From the NCBI GenBank assembly GCA_003990745.1, contig RBNI01006421.1, positions 1 to 11,343 on the forward strand: 11,343 nt of DNA, given 5' to 3'. The position numbers and the translations under genes were made by a program. The notes beneath the pieces were generated by a model. That model had not been told where the DNA came from. It saw only the letters and a list, made by a program, of their open reading frames with translations, and searched no databases. The stretch's first letter is position 1. Every line of letters begins with the position of its first letter. The stretch is from Jimgerdemannia flammicorona (taxonomy: Eukaryota; Mucoromycota; Endogonomycetes; Endogonales; Endogonaceae). Below are positions 1-7,138 of the stretch, one piece after another.

Positions 1-2
1 CC

Positions 3-263
3 CTACCTCTTCTTGATGAAAGACCACTTTGTCTAATACAATTTCCACCCTCCCACCACTCTGCTCACAGATCCTTACCACCAAACCATGACATTGCCCC
101 CCCTGAGGACCCCAACCCACCCACCATCCAGTCAGCAGATCCCCCAACAGCTCCTCCCACCTTAATACCTTCTTCTGCAGCCCTATCTGCCACCCCTCCT
201 CAAATACAAAAAGCCAATGTTCCACCAGTCCCACCCACACTACTAACACTCACCCTACAGTAA
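3..263 (+). other. Proline-rich open frame fragment, unknown
   Basis: A frame open from the window edge to a TAA at 261-263 gives about 86 residues with no ATG near its start. It is rich in Pro, Thr and Ser, for example the stretch APPEDPNPP. The DNA is C-rich on the plus strand, unlike the G/T-rich retrotransposon DNA that begins at about 367. Low-complexity C-rich DNA readily stays open by chance, so this may not be coding. It could be the end of a host exon or a linker of another element. I do not recognise it. Confidence 0.2.
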
Positions 264-366
264 GTCAACTATCACCCACCCCACCTACTAACTGAGATCT
301 TAAGTCCTCCCAGCGGCCCCCCTCACCCGCTGGCCTTTGCTCCACACCCAGTCTATTTCCTATTTC
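264..366. other. Unassigned C-rich sequence
   Basis: Pyrimidine-rich DNA between the proline-rich open frame and the truncated gypsy copy. It holds two of the few CpG sites of the window, near 305 and 315. I see no LTR end or target-site duplication at the junction with the gypsy fragment. Confidence 0.3.
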
Positions 367-488
367 TAGTCTTTGATATCCTTGATCATTTTAGGCCAGT
401 AGAACTCTCTTGAGAGGAGGTTATAGGTCTTCTCAAAACCAAAGTATCCTACTGCAGAGGTATCATAGAGTTCCTGCATGATCTTCAG
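367..488 (-). pseudogene. Start of gypsy integrase, left copy, truncated
   Basis: After the shared TGA at 489-491 the frame continues with residues such as MQELYD and GYFGF, the counterpart of the H2C2 zinc-binding region of the longer copy, then the YNLL and WPKM blocks. The first zinc-binding His is Tyr here. Similarity with the longer copy stops at about 367, before the Cys pair of the zinc finger, so the catalytic core is missing. Confidence 0.75.
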
Positions 489-1235
489 TCACAGAGTATC
501 ATTATTGGGTACAACTACTCTGTCATAGTCTCTGTAGATAGGTTTATCACAATAAATGAATCTCTTGGACATTTGCCTCATGAGTTTGGGAATCTCAACT
601 TCTGGGTTTTGGCAGAATTGGAGGAATTTCATTAGGGGGCTGTCCTGCTGATAGCCATCCTTGATCATCTGGGTCAGATCTCCAATTACCTCAATCATGA
701 AGACAAGTTCATCTTCCATATACTTGGAGAAACCATCAGCCACATGGTTTGTTTTGCCTGGGATATACTTGATTTCCATATCAAAGTTGGTAATGATTTC
801 CATCTAGCAGGCTTATCTGTGAGTCAGCATGGACTGTGTATGAATATAATACAGTATATGGTGATCAGTATAGGCTACAAATAGTTGTCCTAGGAGGAAA
901 TGGTGCCATTCCTGGAGTGCAGTAATAATGACCAGGAGTTCCTTCTCATAGATGGTATACCAGGTCTCAGCTGGCTTGAGCTTTTGAGAAAGATAGGCTA
1001 CTGAGCTGTCTTCTTGGCTGAGCACTGCCCCAATAGCAATGTCAGAGGCATCTGTGGTCAGAGTGAATGGTCTGGTATAATTAGTACTGAGGCCTCAGTA
1101 AGGAGTCTCTTGAGATGGTCTATAGCCAGGGTGCATTCAGGGGTCTATTCAGTTTTGATGTTCACTCCTTTGTGGGCCAGGCTGGTCAATAGAGCTGCAA
1201 TAGCAAGGTATCCTTGGATAAACCTTCAGTAATAA
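489..1235 (-). pseudogene. Gypsy RNase H and connection region, left copy
   Basis: Ty3/gypsy RNase H degrades the RNA strand of the RNA-DNA hybrid. Visible motifs are TTDASDIAIGAVLSQ (first Asp), the YEKELL box (Glu), AYTDH (Asp) and HVADGFSK (last Asp), so the four acidic residues survive. The longer copy has HEKELL, so the His before the Glu became Tyr here. A roughly 10-base deletion near 1076 and the roughly 11-base deletion near 1235 put the stretch between them out of frame. A TGA at 1226-1228 lies where the family has Arg in the YYRRF motif. The frame ends at a TGA (489-491) just before the integrase start, at the same codon as in the longer copy. Confidence 0.85.
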
Positions 1236-2084
1236 CAGAAAGCACTAGAGTAGATTGAGGGTAGTAGAGATAGGAATATCCTTGAGAGCTGATAGCTTTT
1301 GGGGGCCCATATTGATGCCTTCAGCAGAGATGATATGTCCTAGGTACTCAATCTGGTCTTCATAGAACTTGCATTTGCTCATCTTGGCATAGAGCTAGTA
1401 TTCTCACAGAAGGGTCAGTACTTGTCTGAGGTGGGTATAGTGTAGCTCTACTGTTTTGCTGTAGATTAGTATATCATCAATATATACAAGGATACAGATG
1501 TTGAGAAGTGGTCCAAAGATGTCATTTATCAGATACTGGAATATTGCTGGTGCAGTGGTCAAACCAAAAGGCATGACTCAGAACTGGTAGTGTCCAAACT
1601 GTATTCAGAAAGCTGTCTTCTCAATGTCCTTCTCGTCAATGAGAATCTGGTGGTAGCCATTTCGCAAGTCTAGTAGAGAAAAGGTCTTAGCCTTGAAGAT
1701 TTGGTGTAACAGCTCATCAATCCTAGACAAGGTATACTAGTTCTTAATGGTGATCTTGTTGAGGGCTCTGTAGTCAATACACATTCACAGAGAGTTGTCC
1801 TTCTTCTTGACAAATAGAATGGGGGCTCCAAATAGAGAGTGGCTGGGTTCAATATATCTTTGGGCCAGTAGTTTGGTCAATTAATCCTTGAGGATCTTGA
1901 GCTCAGATTGGGCCAGTTGATAGATACTCTTGTATGGGAGTTTAGATCCTAGAATAAGATCAATTCCATGTTGGATTTGGCACTTGGGTGGAAGTTCTTG
2001 GGGGTCTTGGAATATATCTTGGAATTCTTCAAAAAGGTCTTGAGCTTCTGTTGGGATTGAGCTACTTGTAGCTTCAGTGACTTC
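1236..2084 (-). pseudogene. Gypsy reverse transcriptase, left copy
   Basis: RT copies element RNA into cDNA. The active-site box reads YIDD (1473-1484), so both catalytic Asp are kept, unlike in the longer copy. The conserved MPFGLT block is present near 1560. The codon before V-M-P-F-G is TGA (1578-1580), where related elements have an amino acid and the longer copy has CAA. Another TGA sits at 1605-1607, in the K-T-A-F-R motif. The frame is the same as that of the upstream protease and changes at the roughly 11-base deletion near 1235. Stops throughout make it a clear pseudogene. Confidence 0.88.
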
Positions 2085-2801
2085 TTATACTGTACAGATG
2101 AAGTAGGTGTTTCCCTTTTTTTGAGAGAGTCTCTTCATTTGAATGGTAGAGATGATTTTGATTCCTTGGTGGTTGGTACCTTCCTGGGGTGTCAGGGTGA
2201 TCTTTCTGCCTTCATGGGTCAGGTTAACCTTGTTGGTTCTCCAGTTGATGTCTGGGTTGTACTGGGTCAACCAGGCTTTTTCTAGGATAATGTCTTGTCC
2301 TGAGAGATCTACAATGCTAAAATCCAACTTCTCTTGATATTTGCCAATCTTGAGCAAGAGATCTTTGCAGATTTTGGTCAATGGTGCAGTTTTACCATCA
2401 CTAAAGGTAATACTTCTTTTCTTGGTTGCTGGTCTGCTTCAGGCTCCAATCCTCTTAGTGGTCTTGGTGCTGATATAGTTTCCAGTAGCATCACTATTAA
2501 GCAAGATATTGACATTCTATCTGTGGACTTGGCCTGTGAACTTGATGCAACTATCCTCCTTCTTGATAGTGTTGAGCTCTTCATTCTCATTATTGTCTTA
2601 ATTACTATCAGTCTCCTCAAAGTCAGTTTCTCTCCATCCTTCACAAGTAGGGTTGTTTTGTTTAGGTTCCTCAGTGTGTTGGGCTTGGTGCTTCTCAGAT
2701 TGAATTTTGAAAACTTTGGAGAGGTATGTATGACATTCACCAATATATTCTATACAGTACATTCAAATAGAATGAGAACATCATCTACATAGTGCATAAC
2801 T
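2085..2801 (-). pseudogene. Gypsy protease and PR-RT linker, left copy
   Basis: Element-sense order is a Cys/His-rich linker (2724-2756), an acidic stretch, the aspartic protease, then the connector towards RT. The retropepsin signature that normally reads D-S/T-G-A is here LLNSDATGN (N-S-D at 2490-2498). The catalytic Asp is replaced by Asn and the Gly by Asp, so the protease would be dead. The segment 2085-2381 is open and continuous from late protease into the connector, which shows that protease and RT shared one frame in the ancestor. In-frame stops include TAG at 2517-2519. Retropepsins act as dimers to cut the Gag-Pol polyprotein. Confidence 0.8.
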
Positions 2802-2933
2802 ATTATAATAACTCTCACTTCTACCCCTCTCTTATCCTTTAGATAATTAGAAAAGTGGACTATTACTTAGAGACTTAGTACACAATGTGTACCAAGAAGC
2901 CTTCAGTTGAGAAAGTACTCACTTGTAAGTAGT
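2802..2933. other. Spacer between left copy and LTR
   Basis: AT-rich DNA of about 130 bases that matches neither gypsy copy by eye. It contains a 15-base palindrome with a one-base centre, GTACACAATGTGTAC (2878-2892). If the LTR ends at 2934, this is the 3' flank of the long element and would start with its target-site duplication. The other duplicate is not available because the 5' end of the element is lost. Confidence 0.4.
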
Positions 2934-3165
2934 TGTAGCAGCAGTGCCTTCTGTTACAAAGGTCTTTCTCTTGTACCCTATTTCAAGGGTCTTGTTCTTT
3001 GCTGTGCACAGACTGAATTCATTTTAGAATTCAGGTTCAATGGGTTTACTTAAGTCTTTGGGGATTTATATACCAGTCTCAGTTCTGGCAGAAGTTAGCT
3101 AGGCTTCTGGAGTTTAGTCAGAAACACTAGAGTCACTTAGGTGTCATTACTAAGACTCAGGGGAA

Positions 3166-3183
3166 TGTGTGTGTGTGGGGGGG
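3166..3183. repeat. GT repeat followed by a G run
   Basis: A short GTGTGTGTG run followed by a run of eight G within the LTR. It is a simple-sequence tract, prone to length change. Confidence 0.7.
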
Positions 3184-3219
3184 ACTTGATTCTTATATCA
3201 AGGACTAAACCCAAACTGC

Positions 3220-3225
3220 TTTATT
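3220..3225 (-). promoter_or_regulatory. Candidate polyadenylation signal in the LTR
   Basis: AATAAA on the minus strand, downstream of the LTR TATA box. In a 3' LTR this would direct polyadenylation of the element transcript. Confidence 0.35.
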
Positions 3226-3244
3226 TCAGATGAAAACTGAGGGG

Positions 3245-3252
3245 TATTTATA
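3245..3252 (-). promoter_or_regulatory. TATA box of the LTR
   Basis: The minus strand reads TATAAATA, 333 bases inside the LTR start. An AATAAA lies about 20 bases downstream, so the R region would begin just after the TATA box. Confidence 0.45.
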
Positions 3253-3448
3253 CAAGTTGGTCTGTGATTTCTGACTAAGTATGAGTGACTAATTTGGTAA
3301 CTATAATGAGATTTGTGATCGTGAACTTTATCAGGTAGTTTTTGGCAAAAAACATCTTTATAATCAGAACCTCAATTACTAGGCAATGATTAGCTACTGT
3401 GGCAACTATTGCTGTGGTACTGATTGTTGGGGATAAGCTGGATATCAT

Positions 3449-3472
3449 TTTTCACATCATTTTCACATCATT
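3449..3472. repeat. Two tandem copies of TTTCACATCAT-type repeat
   Basis: Two adjacent near-identical copies of about 12 bases (3449-3460 and 3461-3472) in the U3 part of the LTR. Repeats at this place in LTRs often act as enhancers; that role is inferred only. Confidence 0.5.
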
Positions 3473-3585
3473 CATCTATTTGTCATTTGTTATTCATATG
3501 TCGCACTTGATCGTATGATGATGTCATCACTGGGTCATGTGATCACTCATTGCATCTCATCTGTTCACTTGTTTGTTCTATTACA

Positions 3586-3598
3586 TCCTTCCCTCCTT
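3586..3598 (-). other. Polypurine tract (plus-strand primer)
   Basis: The minus strand reads AAGGAGGGAAGGA, immediately followed by the TG that opens the LTR. Such a tract resists RNase H and primes plus-strand DNA synthesis. Its position fixes the LTR start and makes everything upstream of it, including the unknown reading frame, internal element sequence. Confidence 0.65.
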
Positions 3599-3612
3599 AG
3601 AAATCAACATCC

Positions 3613-4437
3613 TCATTGATTGAAATTGAGAACCAGGGGAGAGAAAGATGGGGAATCTTCCTCAGGGTTGTTACCATCTTCTTCAGGGGCAGGGGGGGTG
3701 GTTACTGGTGGCTCACTATCCAGGATAGAGAAGTCAATAAGGTCTGCAAATGGTTCTTACATGGGGATGGATGCTGGTGTAGGGGTTCTCCATCTGATGT
3801 GGTTGGGGCCATCCAAGTAGGGTTCTTGATTCTCATGCCTGGGAATATCCATTCAGATGAGCAGTCTTTCAAAGAGATCAGAGAGGCCTTGGAGCCATTG
3901 GTCTGGGTTGTCATTCAGAAGGGGGCTCCAGTAGGGTTCACAGTCAGTAGACTTGAGAGTGATCCAGGAGTTGGCTTCTTGGGCTACCTTGATCTCTAGT
4001 TTGTCAATCTTGAAAAAAGAGAGGTTCTAGAAGTCCTTCAGCTGGACATAGTTGAGGTTGGGGATTGTAAAGAGTGTATGGTGTATGATTTGATGGACCT
4101 TCTTAGTAAGTCTTTGCTCATTTCTATCCAGGTGGGTTTAATCAGAGACTTGGTCTATTGGCAGGTCCTTTATCTATTGGAGGAGTTGATGGCCAATCTT
4201 GTATTCATGCCAGATCTCTAGGCAGCTGGTGGTAAGGTAGGCTCTTTTGATGACTTCATGGCAGTTGAGGACATAATATCCTAGGTTCTGGCTGGAGAGG
4301 TTAAGAGTCTCTGAGTGGTGGTTCCTTCCTTGGATAGCAACCTATATGTGTCCAAAGAGGTGATCAACCTGGCTTGGGAGAGGCTGGCTATGGCAGGCAA
4401 TTTGGCAGCAGGTAGCTTGGCTGTGGGTAGTGAGCAT
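3613..4437 (-). pseudogene. Unknown third ORF between pol and 3' LTR, broken
   Basis: One frame runs from ATG (4435-4437) to TGA (3613-3615), 274 codons, with six internal stops (4342, 4174, 4138, 4027, 3853, 3757). Between the stops the translation looks like real protein: mixed, mostly helical, with pieces such as NLGYYVLNCHEVIKRAYL, WHEYKIGHQLL and NPDQWLQGLSDLFERLLI. The C-terminus is acidic and proline-rich (PPVTTPPAPEEDGNNPEED). I see no signal peptide, membrane segment, zinc finger or catalytic motif, so a classical Env protein is not supported. The frame ends 15 bases before the polypurine tract, where extra ORFs of some gypsy elements lie. A TATA box and a repeat cluster precede the ATG. 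It could instead be a captured host gene or part of a nested element. I do not recognise the family. Confidence 0.5.
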
Positions 4438-4501
4438 TCTTGTCTTATCTTTTCTTTGTGAGGAGAGGGGGATGAGGGTTGCAGGGTATTCTTGCCTTGG
4501 G

Positions 4502-4509
4502 TATTTATA
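4502..4509 (-). promoter_or_regulatory. TATA box upstream of the unknown ORF
   Basis: TATAAATA on the minus strand, about 65 bases before the ATG at 4437. It has the same core and the same following CCC as the LTR TATA box. With the GGTCACA cluster just upstream it forms a plausible separate promoter. Confidence 0.4.
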
Positions 4510-4525
4510 CTTATTGACCCATCTG

Positions 4526-4603
4526 GTGTGACCTTCCTTTGGTCACACTTTCTAGCAAAATATATGACCTGTTGCTGTAAGTGGGGCATGTGCTGGTCAC
4601 ATG
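4526..4603. promoter_or_regulatory. GGTCACA inverted and direct repeats (possible activator sites)
   Basis: GTGTGACC (4526-4533) and GGTCACAC (4541-4548) form a perfect 8-base inverted repeat around a 7-base spacer. A further GGTCACA starts at 4595, and a partial TGACC lies near 4564. In element sense the cluster ends about 17 bases upstream of the TATA box. Spaced half-sites of this kind are typical targets of dimeric transcription factors. The LTR has a related GGTCATGTGATC near 3533. Confidence 0.35.
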
Positions 4604-4751
4604 AGAAAATTCTGATTTCAAAGATATCATCACTTGTAGTTGTGGTTACACAGGGTTAACAGGTCTTGGTCTTCTTTTTTTTTGTCTGGTTGGTACATTT
4701 GTAAGGACTGGCCATCCTTGTCTAAGACAAGGGCTCCCATTGTTACAGCTG

Positions 4752-4765
4752 GAGGTTCGAACCTC
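4752..4765. other. T-arm or B-box-like palindrome
   Basis: GAGGTTCGAACCTC is a perfect 14-base palindrome containing the RNA polymerase III B-box core GGTTCGAACC, and it keeps one of the rare CpG sites. A 7-bp hairpin with a 3-base loop lies 20 bases to its left. No acceptor stem or proper D-arm can be formed around it, so it is not an intact tRNA gene. It may be a tRNA or SINE relic, or a coincidence. Confidence 0.3.
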
Positions 4766-5102
4766 TCAGAAATAGACTTATCTTATAATCCAAGGCAATT
4801 CCTAGTAATAATATCTGTCATATGGATGGACTTAGACTGGTTTCGACATCATTGGCTTTCCTAAGTTCCATATGAAGCATCTGTCATCATCCAGTGGAGA
4901 TGACACAGATGGCGTGAAATGGAGTTATTAAAATATATTTTGCTATAATATGCTAGACTGTCCTTTACTCGGGCCTCTTCTTGTTGGTTATCCATAGTGT
5001 TCCCTTTTTTTGCAATGTTTGGTATTATATGTTTCTGGATAAAATATGTGGTATCCTTCTGCTCACTATGTGCTCCAAATCCTAGAGCTGTAGTTCCTTT
5101 CT

Positions 5103-5381
5103 TTACTGGGGAGTGAGTGTTTCCATGTAGTCCTTGAGAGCTTTGCATGTATTCTTTAGGGCTTCTTCTTTTTCCCAGATGGCATCATGGGTGGGGTAAC
5201 TCTTCCACTTGATCAGGAAAAACTGCTTGACTGTTTTGGGATATTTGTGGACCTTGTGGTCAAGTACTTCCTCAATTTTGAATTCCTCATGATCATTGAT
5301 CCAAATTGGGGGTAGTGGTAGAACTATATGCTCAGGAAATGAGTTCTCATGGTAGTCCACCAATTGGCTGATATGGAACAC
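5103..5381 (-). pseudogene. Chromodomain at integrase C-terminus
   Basis: The open stretch ends at TAA (5103-5105), the probable natural end of pol. It holds FHISQLVDYHENSFPEHI, then a chromodomain: EEFKIEEVLDHKVHK, QFFLIKWKSYPTHDAIW, EKEEALKN and a C-terminal helix ALKDYMETL. The aromatic positions that bind methylated histone H3 in the family correspond to F in EEF, W in IKW and W in AIW. Chromodomains of this type are thought to steer integration to heterochromatin. This places the element in the chromovirus group. Confidence 0.9.
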
Positions 5382-6539
5382 TGGGTGTACTCAGATATTG
5401 TGGGGAAGTTGCAACTTATAGTTGACTTTGCTGATTTTTTCCATGATCTTGTATGGTCTAATTCTTCTAGCATAGAGTTTTTTGACTGGTTATTATGCTA
5501 GGGTATCTGGGTGGAGGTGGTCTGTTCTAAGCATAACTATGTCACCAATGTTATAGGAGGCTTCTCTTCACTTCAGGTTCACATACTTGGTCTGATAGTC
5601 TTGTGCTTCTATGAGAGCATCTCTTGTCATTCAGGTAAGATCAGAAATGGTCTTAGCCAGATCTTGGGCTGCTGGGACTACTGATTTCACAGTAGTGCTT
5701 GGGGTCCTTGGATGTTGAGCGTGGTTCAGAAAGAATAGAGTCTTCTTTGTAGAGGTTTGCTGACTATTGTTGTAGGCAAACTTGGCATGGGTTAGATACT
5801 TATCTCAATCATTTTGCTTATAGCAGCAGAAGATGCTAAGCATCTGTTTGAGAGTCCTGTTGATTCATTCAGTTTGACTGTCAGTCTGAAGATGGTAGGC
5901 AGTAGAGAACTTCAGCTTGGTTCCATGGAGAGAGAAGAATGCCTTCCAGAAGTTACTTATGAACTTGACATCTCAGTCAGATACAATAGTGCTAGATATG
6001 CCATATAGCCTGAATATTTGATTGAGGAAAATCTCGGCAATCTCTGGTGCTGTAGCAGTAGTCTTGGTGGGTGCAAAGTGGGCTTGTTTGCTTAGGCGGT
6101 CCATGAATACCATGATGGCATCCCATCCTGCCTTGGTCTTAGGGAGTTGGACAATGAAGTCCATTGCAATCTGATCCCAGTTGTGGCTCAGAATAGGCAA
6201 GAGTGGTAGGAGTCCTGCTGGTAGCTTGTTACTACTTTTGAATCTTTGGCACATCTTGCATGAGGCCATAAAGTCTTTAATGTCCTTGGTCATCTTTGGC
6301 CAGTAGAACTCTCTTGAGAGGAGGTTGTAGGTCTTTTTGAAACCAAAGTATCCTGCTGCAGGGATATCATGGAGTTCCTGCATGATCTTGAGTCACAGAG
6401 TATCATTATTAGGTACAACAACTCTGTCATGGTCTCTGTAGATGAGGCCATCATGGTAAGTAAATCTCTTGGCCATTTGCCTCATGAGTTCTGGGACCTC
6501 AGCCTCTGGGTCTTGGTAGAATTGAAGGAATTTCATCAG
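5382..6539 (-). pseudogene. Gypsy integrase, long copy
   Basis: Integrase inserts the cDNA into chromosomes. Its zinc-binding part has MQELHD, then AAGYFG where the family has His (H>Y), and the pair CKMC. The core shows MDFIVQLP (first Asp 6159-6161), IVSD (second Asp 5976-5978) and TDSQTE (Glu 5868-5870), giving the family's D,D-35-E spacing exactly. A GPY/F-like region (RRIRPYKI, LQLPHNI, VHPVFHISQL) leads to the chromodomain. Stops lie at 6393, 5973, 5865, 5805, 5631, 5568, 5493, 5490 and 5391. Those at 6393, 5973, 5865 and 5391, all TGA, sit where related elements usually have Arg (for example SDRD and QTER), as expected for CGA decay. Confidence 0.92.
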
Positions 6540-7138
6540 GGGCTATCTTGCTGGTAGCCATTCTTGATCATTTGGGTAAGGTCTCCAATTACTTTGACCA
6601 TGAAGACAAGTTCATCTTCCATGTACCTGGAGAAACCATCAGCTACATGGTTGGTTTTGTCTGGGATATACTTGATTTCCATATCAAAGTTGACAATGAT
6701 TTCCATCCAGTGTGCTTGTTTGTGGATCAGCATAGGCTGTGTGTGAATATACCATAGAGCATAGTGATCGGTGTAGGCCACAAATGGTTGTTCTTGGAGG
6801 AAGTGGTGCCATTCCTGGAGTGCAGTAACAATGGCCAGGAGTTCCTTCTCATGGGTGGTATACCAGATCTCAGCTAGCTTGAGCTTTTGGGAAAGGTAGG
6901 CCACTGGGCAGTCTTCTTGGCTGAGTACTGCTCCAATAGCAATGTCAGAGGCATCTGTGGTCAGGGTGAATGGCCTGGTGGAGTCAGGTGCAATTAGCAC
7001 TGGGGCCTTGGTAAGGAGTCTTTTGAGATAGTCCATAGCTAAGGTGCATTTGGGGGTCCATTTGGCTTTGATGTTTACTCCTTTGCAGGCCAGGCTGGTC
7101 AATAGGGCTATAATAGCAGAGTATCCTTGGATAAACCT
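6540..7138 (-). pseudogene. Gypsy RNase H, long copy
   Basis: About 188 residues are open from 7102 to 6536. Motifs in order are LLTKAPVL, TTDASDIAIGAVLSQED (Asp), WYTTHEKELLAIVTALQEW (Glu), AYTDHYALWYI (Asp), and KTNHVADGFSRYM (last Asp), so the catalytic acids are intact. RNase H removes the RNA template during reverse transcription. The frame ends at a run of four G (6539-6542) where the left copy has five. This one-base loss returns the frame to that used by integrase. It is fused to RT as in all Ty3/gypsy elements. Confidence 0.92.

Larger units (their letters stand above)
367..2801 (-). mobile_element. Internal fragment of a Ty3/gypsy element (left copy)
   Basis: This block aligns in the same orientation with 6272-8727 of the longer copy. 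Both ends are abrupt: similarity stops after the shared GTGCATAACT at 2792-2801, and at about 367 inside the integrase zinc-binding region. No LTR borders either end. It carries, in element order, the end of the dUTPase-protease linker, protease, RT, RNase H and the first residues of integrase. Relative to the longer copy it lost about 11 bases near 1235 and about 10 near 1076. Together these are a multiple of three, so only the part between them is out of frame. It has no LTR or gag and could not move by itself. Confidence 0.9.
2934..3585 (-). mobile_element. Probable 3' LTR of the long gypsy copy
   Basis: In element sense the repeat starts TGTAATAG directly after a polypurine tract and ends CTACTTACA, giving the usual TG...CA ends inside a short inverted repeat (TGTAA/TTACA); length 652 bases. 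Inside are a TATAAATA box (plus 3245-3252) and an AATAAA signal just downstream (3220-3225), as expected of a U3-R region. It also holds a GT run near 3166-3183 and a tandem repeat of about 12 bases (3449-3472). No coding frame is evident. The start is well supported by the polypurine tract. The end rests only on the terminal inverted repeat, since no second LTR is in the window for comparison. Confidence 0.6.
4438..5102. other. Non-coding stretch between pol and unknown ORF
   Basis: No convincing gene is present. The minus strand has a 36-codon frame from ATG at 4740 to TGA at 4630, too short to judge. A separate minus-strand frame (4861-5148) overlaps the end of pol and looks accidental. 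The stretch contains the promoter-like cluster at 4502-4603, a T run (4673-4684), a hairpin CCTTGTC-TAA-GACAAGG (4716-4732) and a tRNA T-arm-like palindrome (4752-4765). The purine-rich GTAAAGAAAGGAAC just after the pol stop resembles a polypurine tract, so an alternative end of the element here cannot be excluded. Confidence 0.5.

Noticed and set aside
1670..1852. Minus-strand frames 1670-1852 and 7483-7776 as small genes
   Set aside because: They are the same shadow frame of the RT fingers region in both copies; the true RT motifs lie in the neighbouring phase.
2378..2743. 121-codon minus-strand frame, and its counterpart at 8303-8758
   Set aside because: Both are out of phase with the protease. 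The true frame shows the active-site box, the Cys/His cluster and continuity with dUTPase, while these are only Ser/Arg/Lys-rich shadows.
3616..3999. Plus-strand frames (also 3620-3820) opposite the unknown ORF
   Set aside because: Composition is Gly/Trp-rich because the strand is G-rich. The minus-strand frame is longer, ends correctly before the polypurine tract and has more normal protein composition.
4281..4589. 102-codon minus-strand frame starting upstream of the unknown ORF
   Set aside because: It spans the TATA box and promoter-like repeats and is out of phase with the longer 274-codon frame. The translation is low-complexity Ser/Pro/Leu. It cannot be fully excluded.
4716..4732. Rho-independent terminator
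   Set aside because: The hairpin has no adjoining T run on the correct side, and the context is eukaryotic retrotransposon DNA.
4673..4775. tRNA gene on the plus strand
   Set aside because: Only the T-arm core and one hairpin fit. No 7-bp acceptor stem, no regular D-arm, and the anticodon-like loop lacks the universal U33.
4861..5148. 95-codon minus-strand frame overlapping the end of pol
   Set aside because: It starts inside the chromodomain codons in another phase and shows no known motif. Taken as chance.
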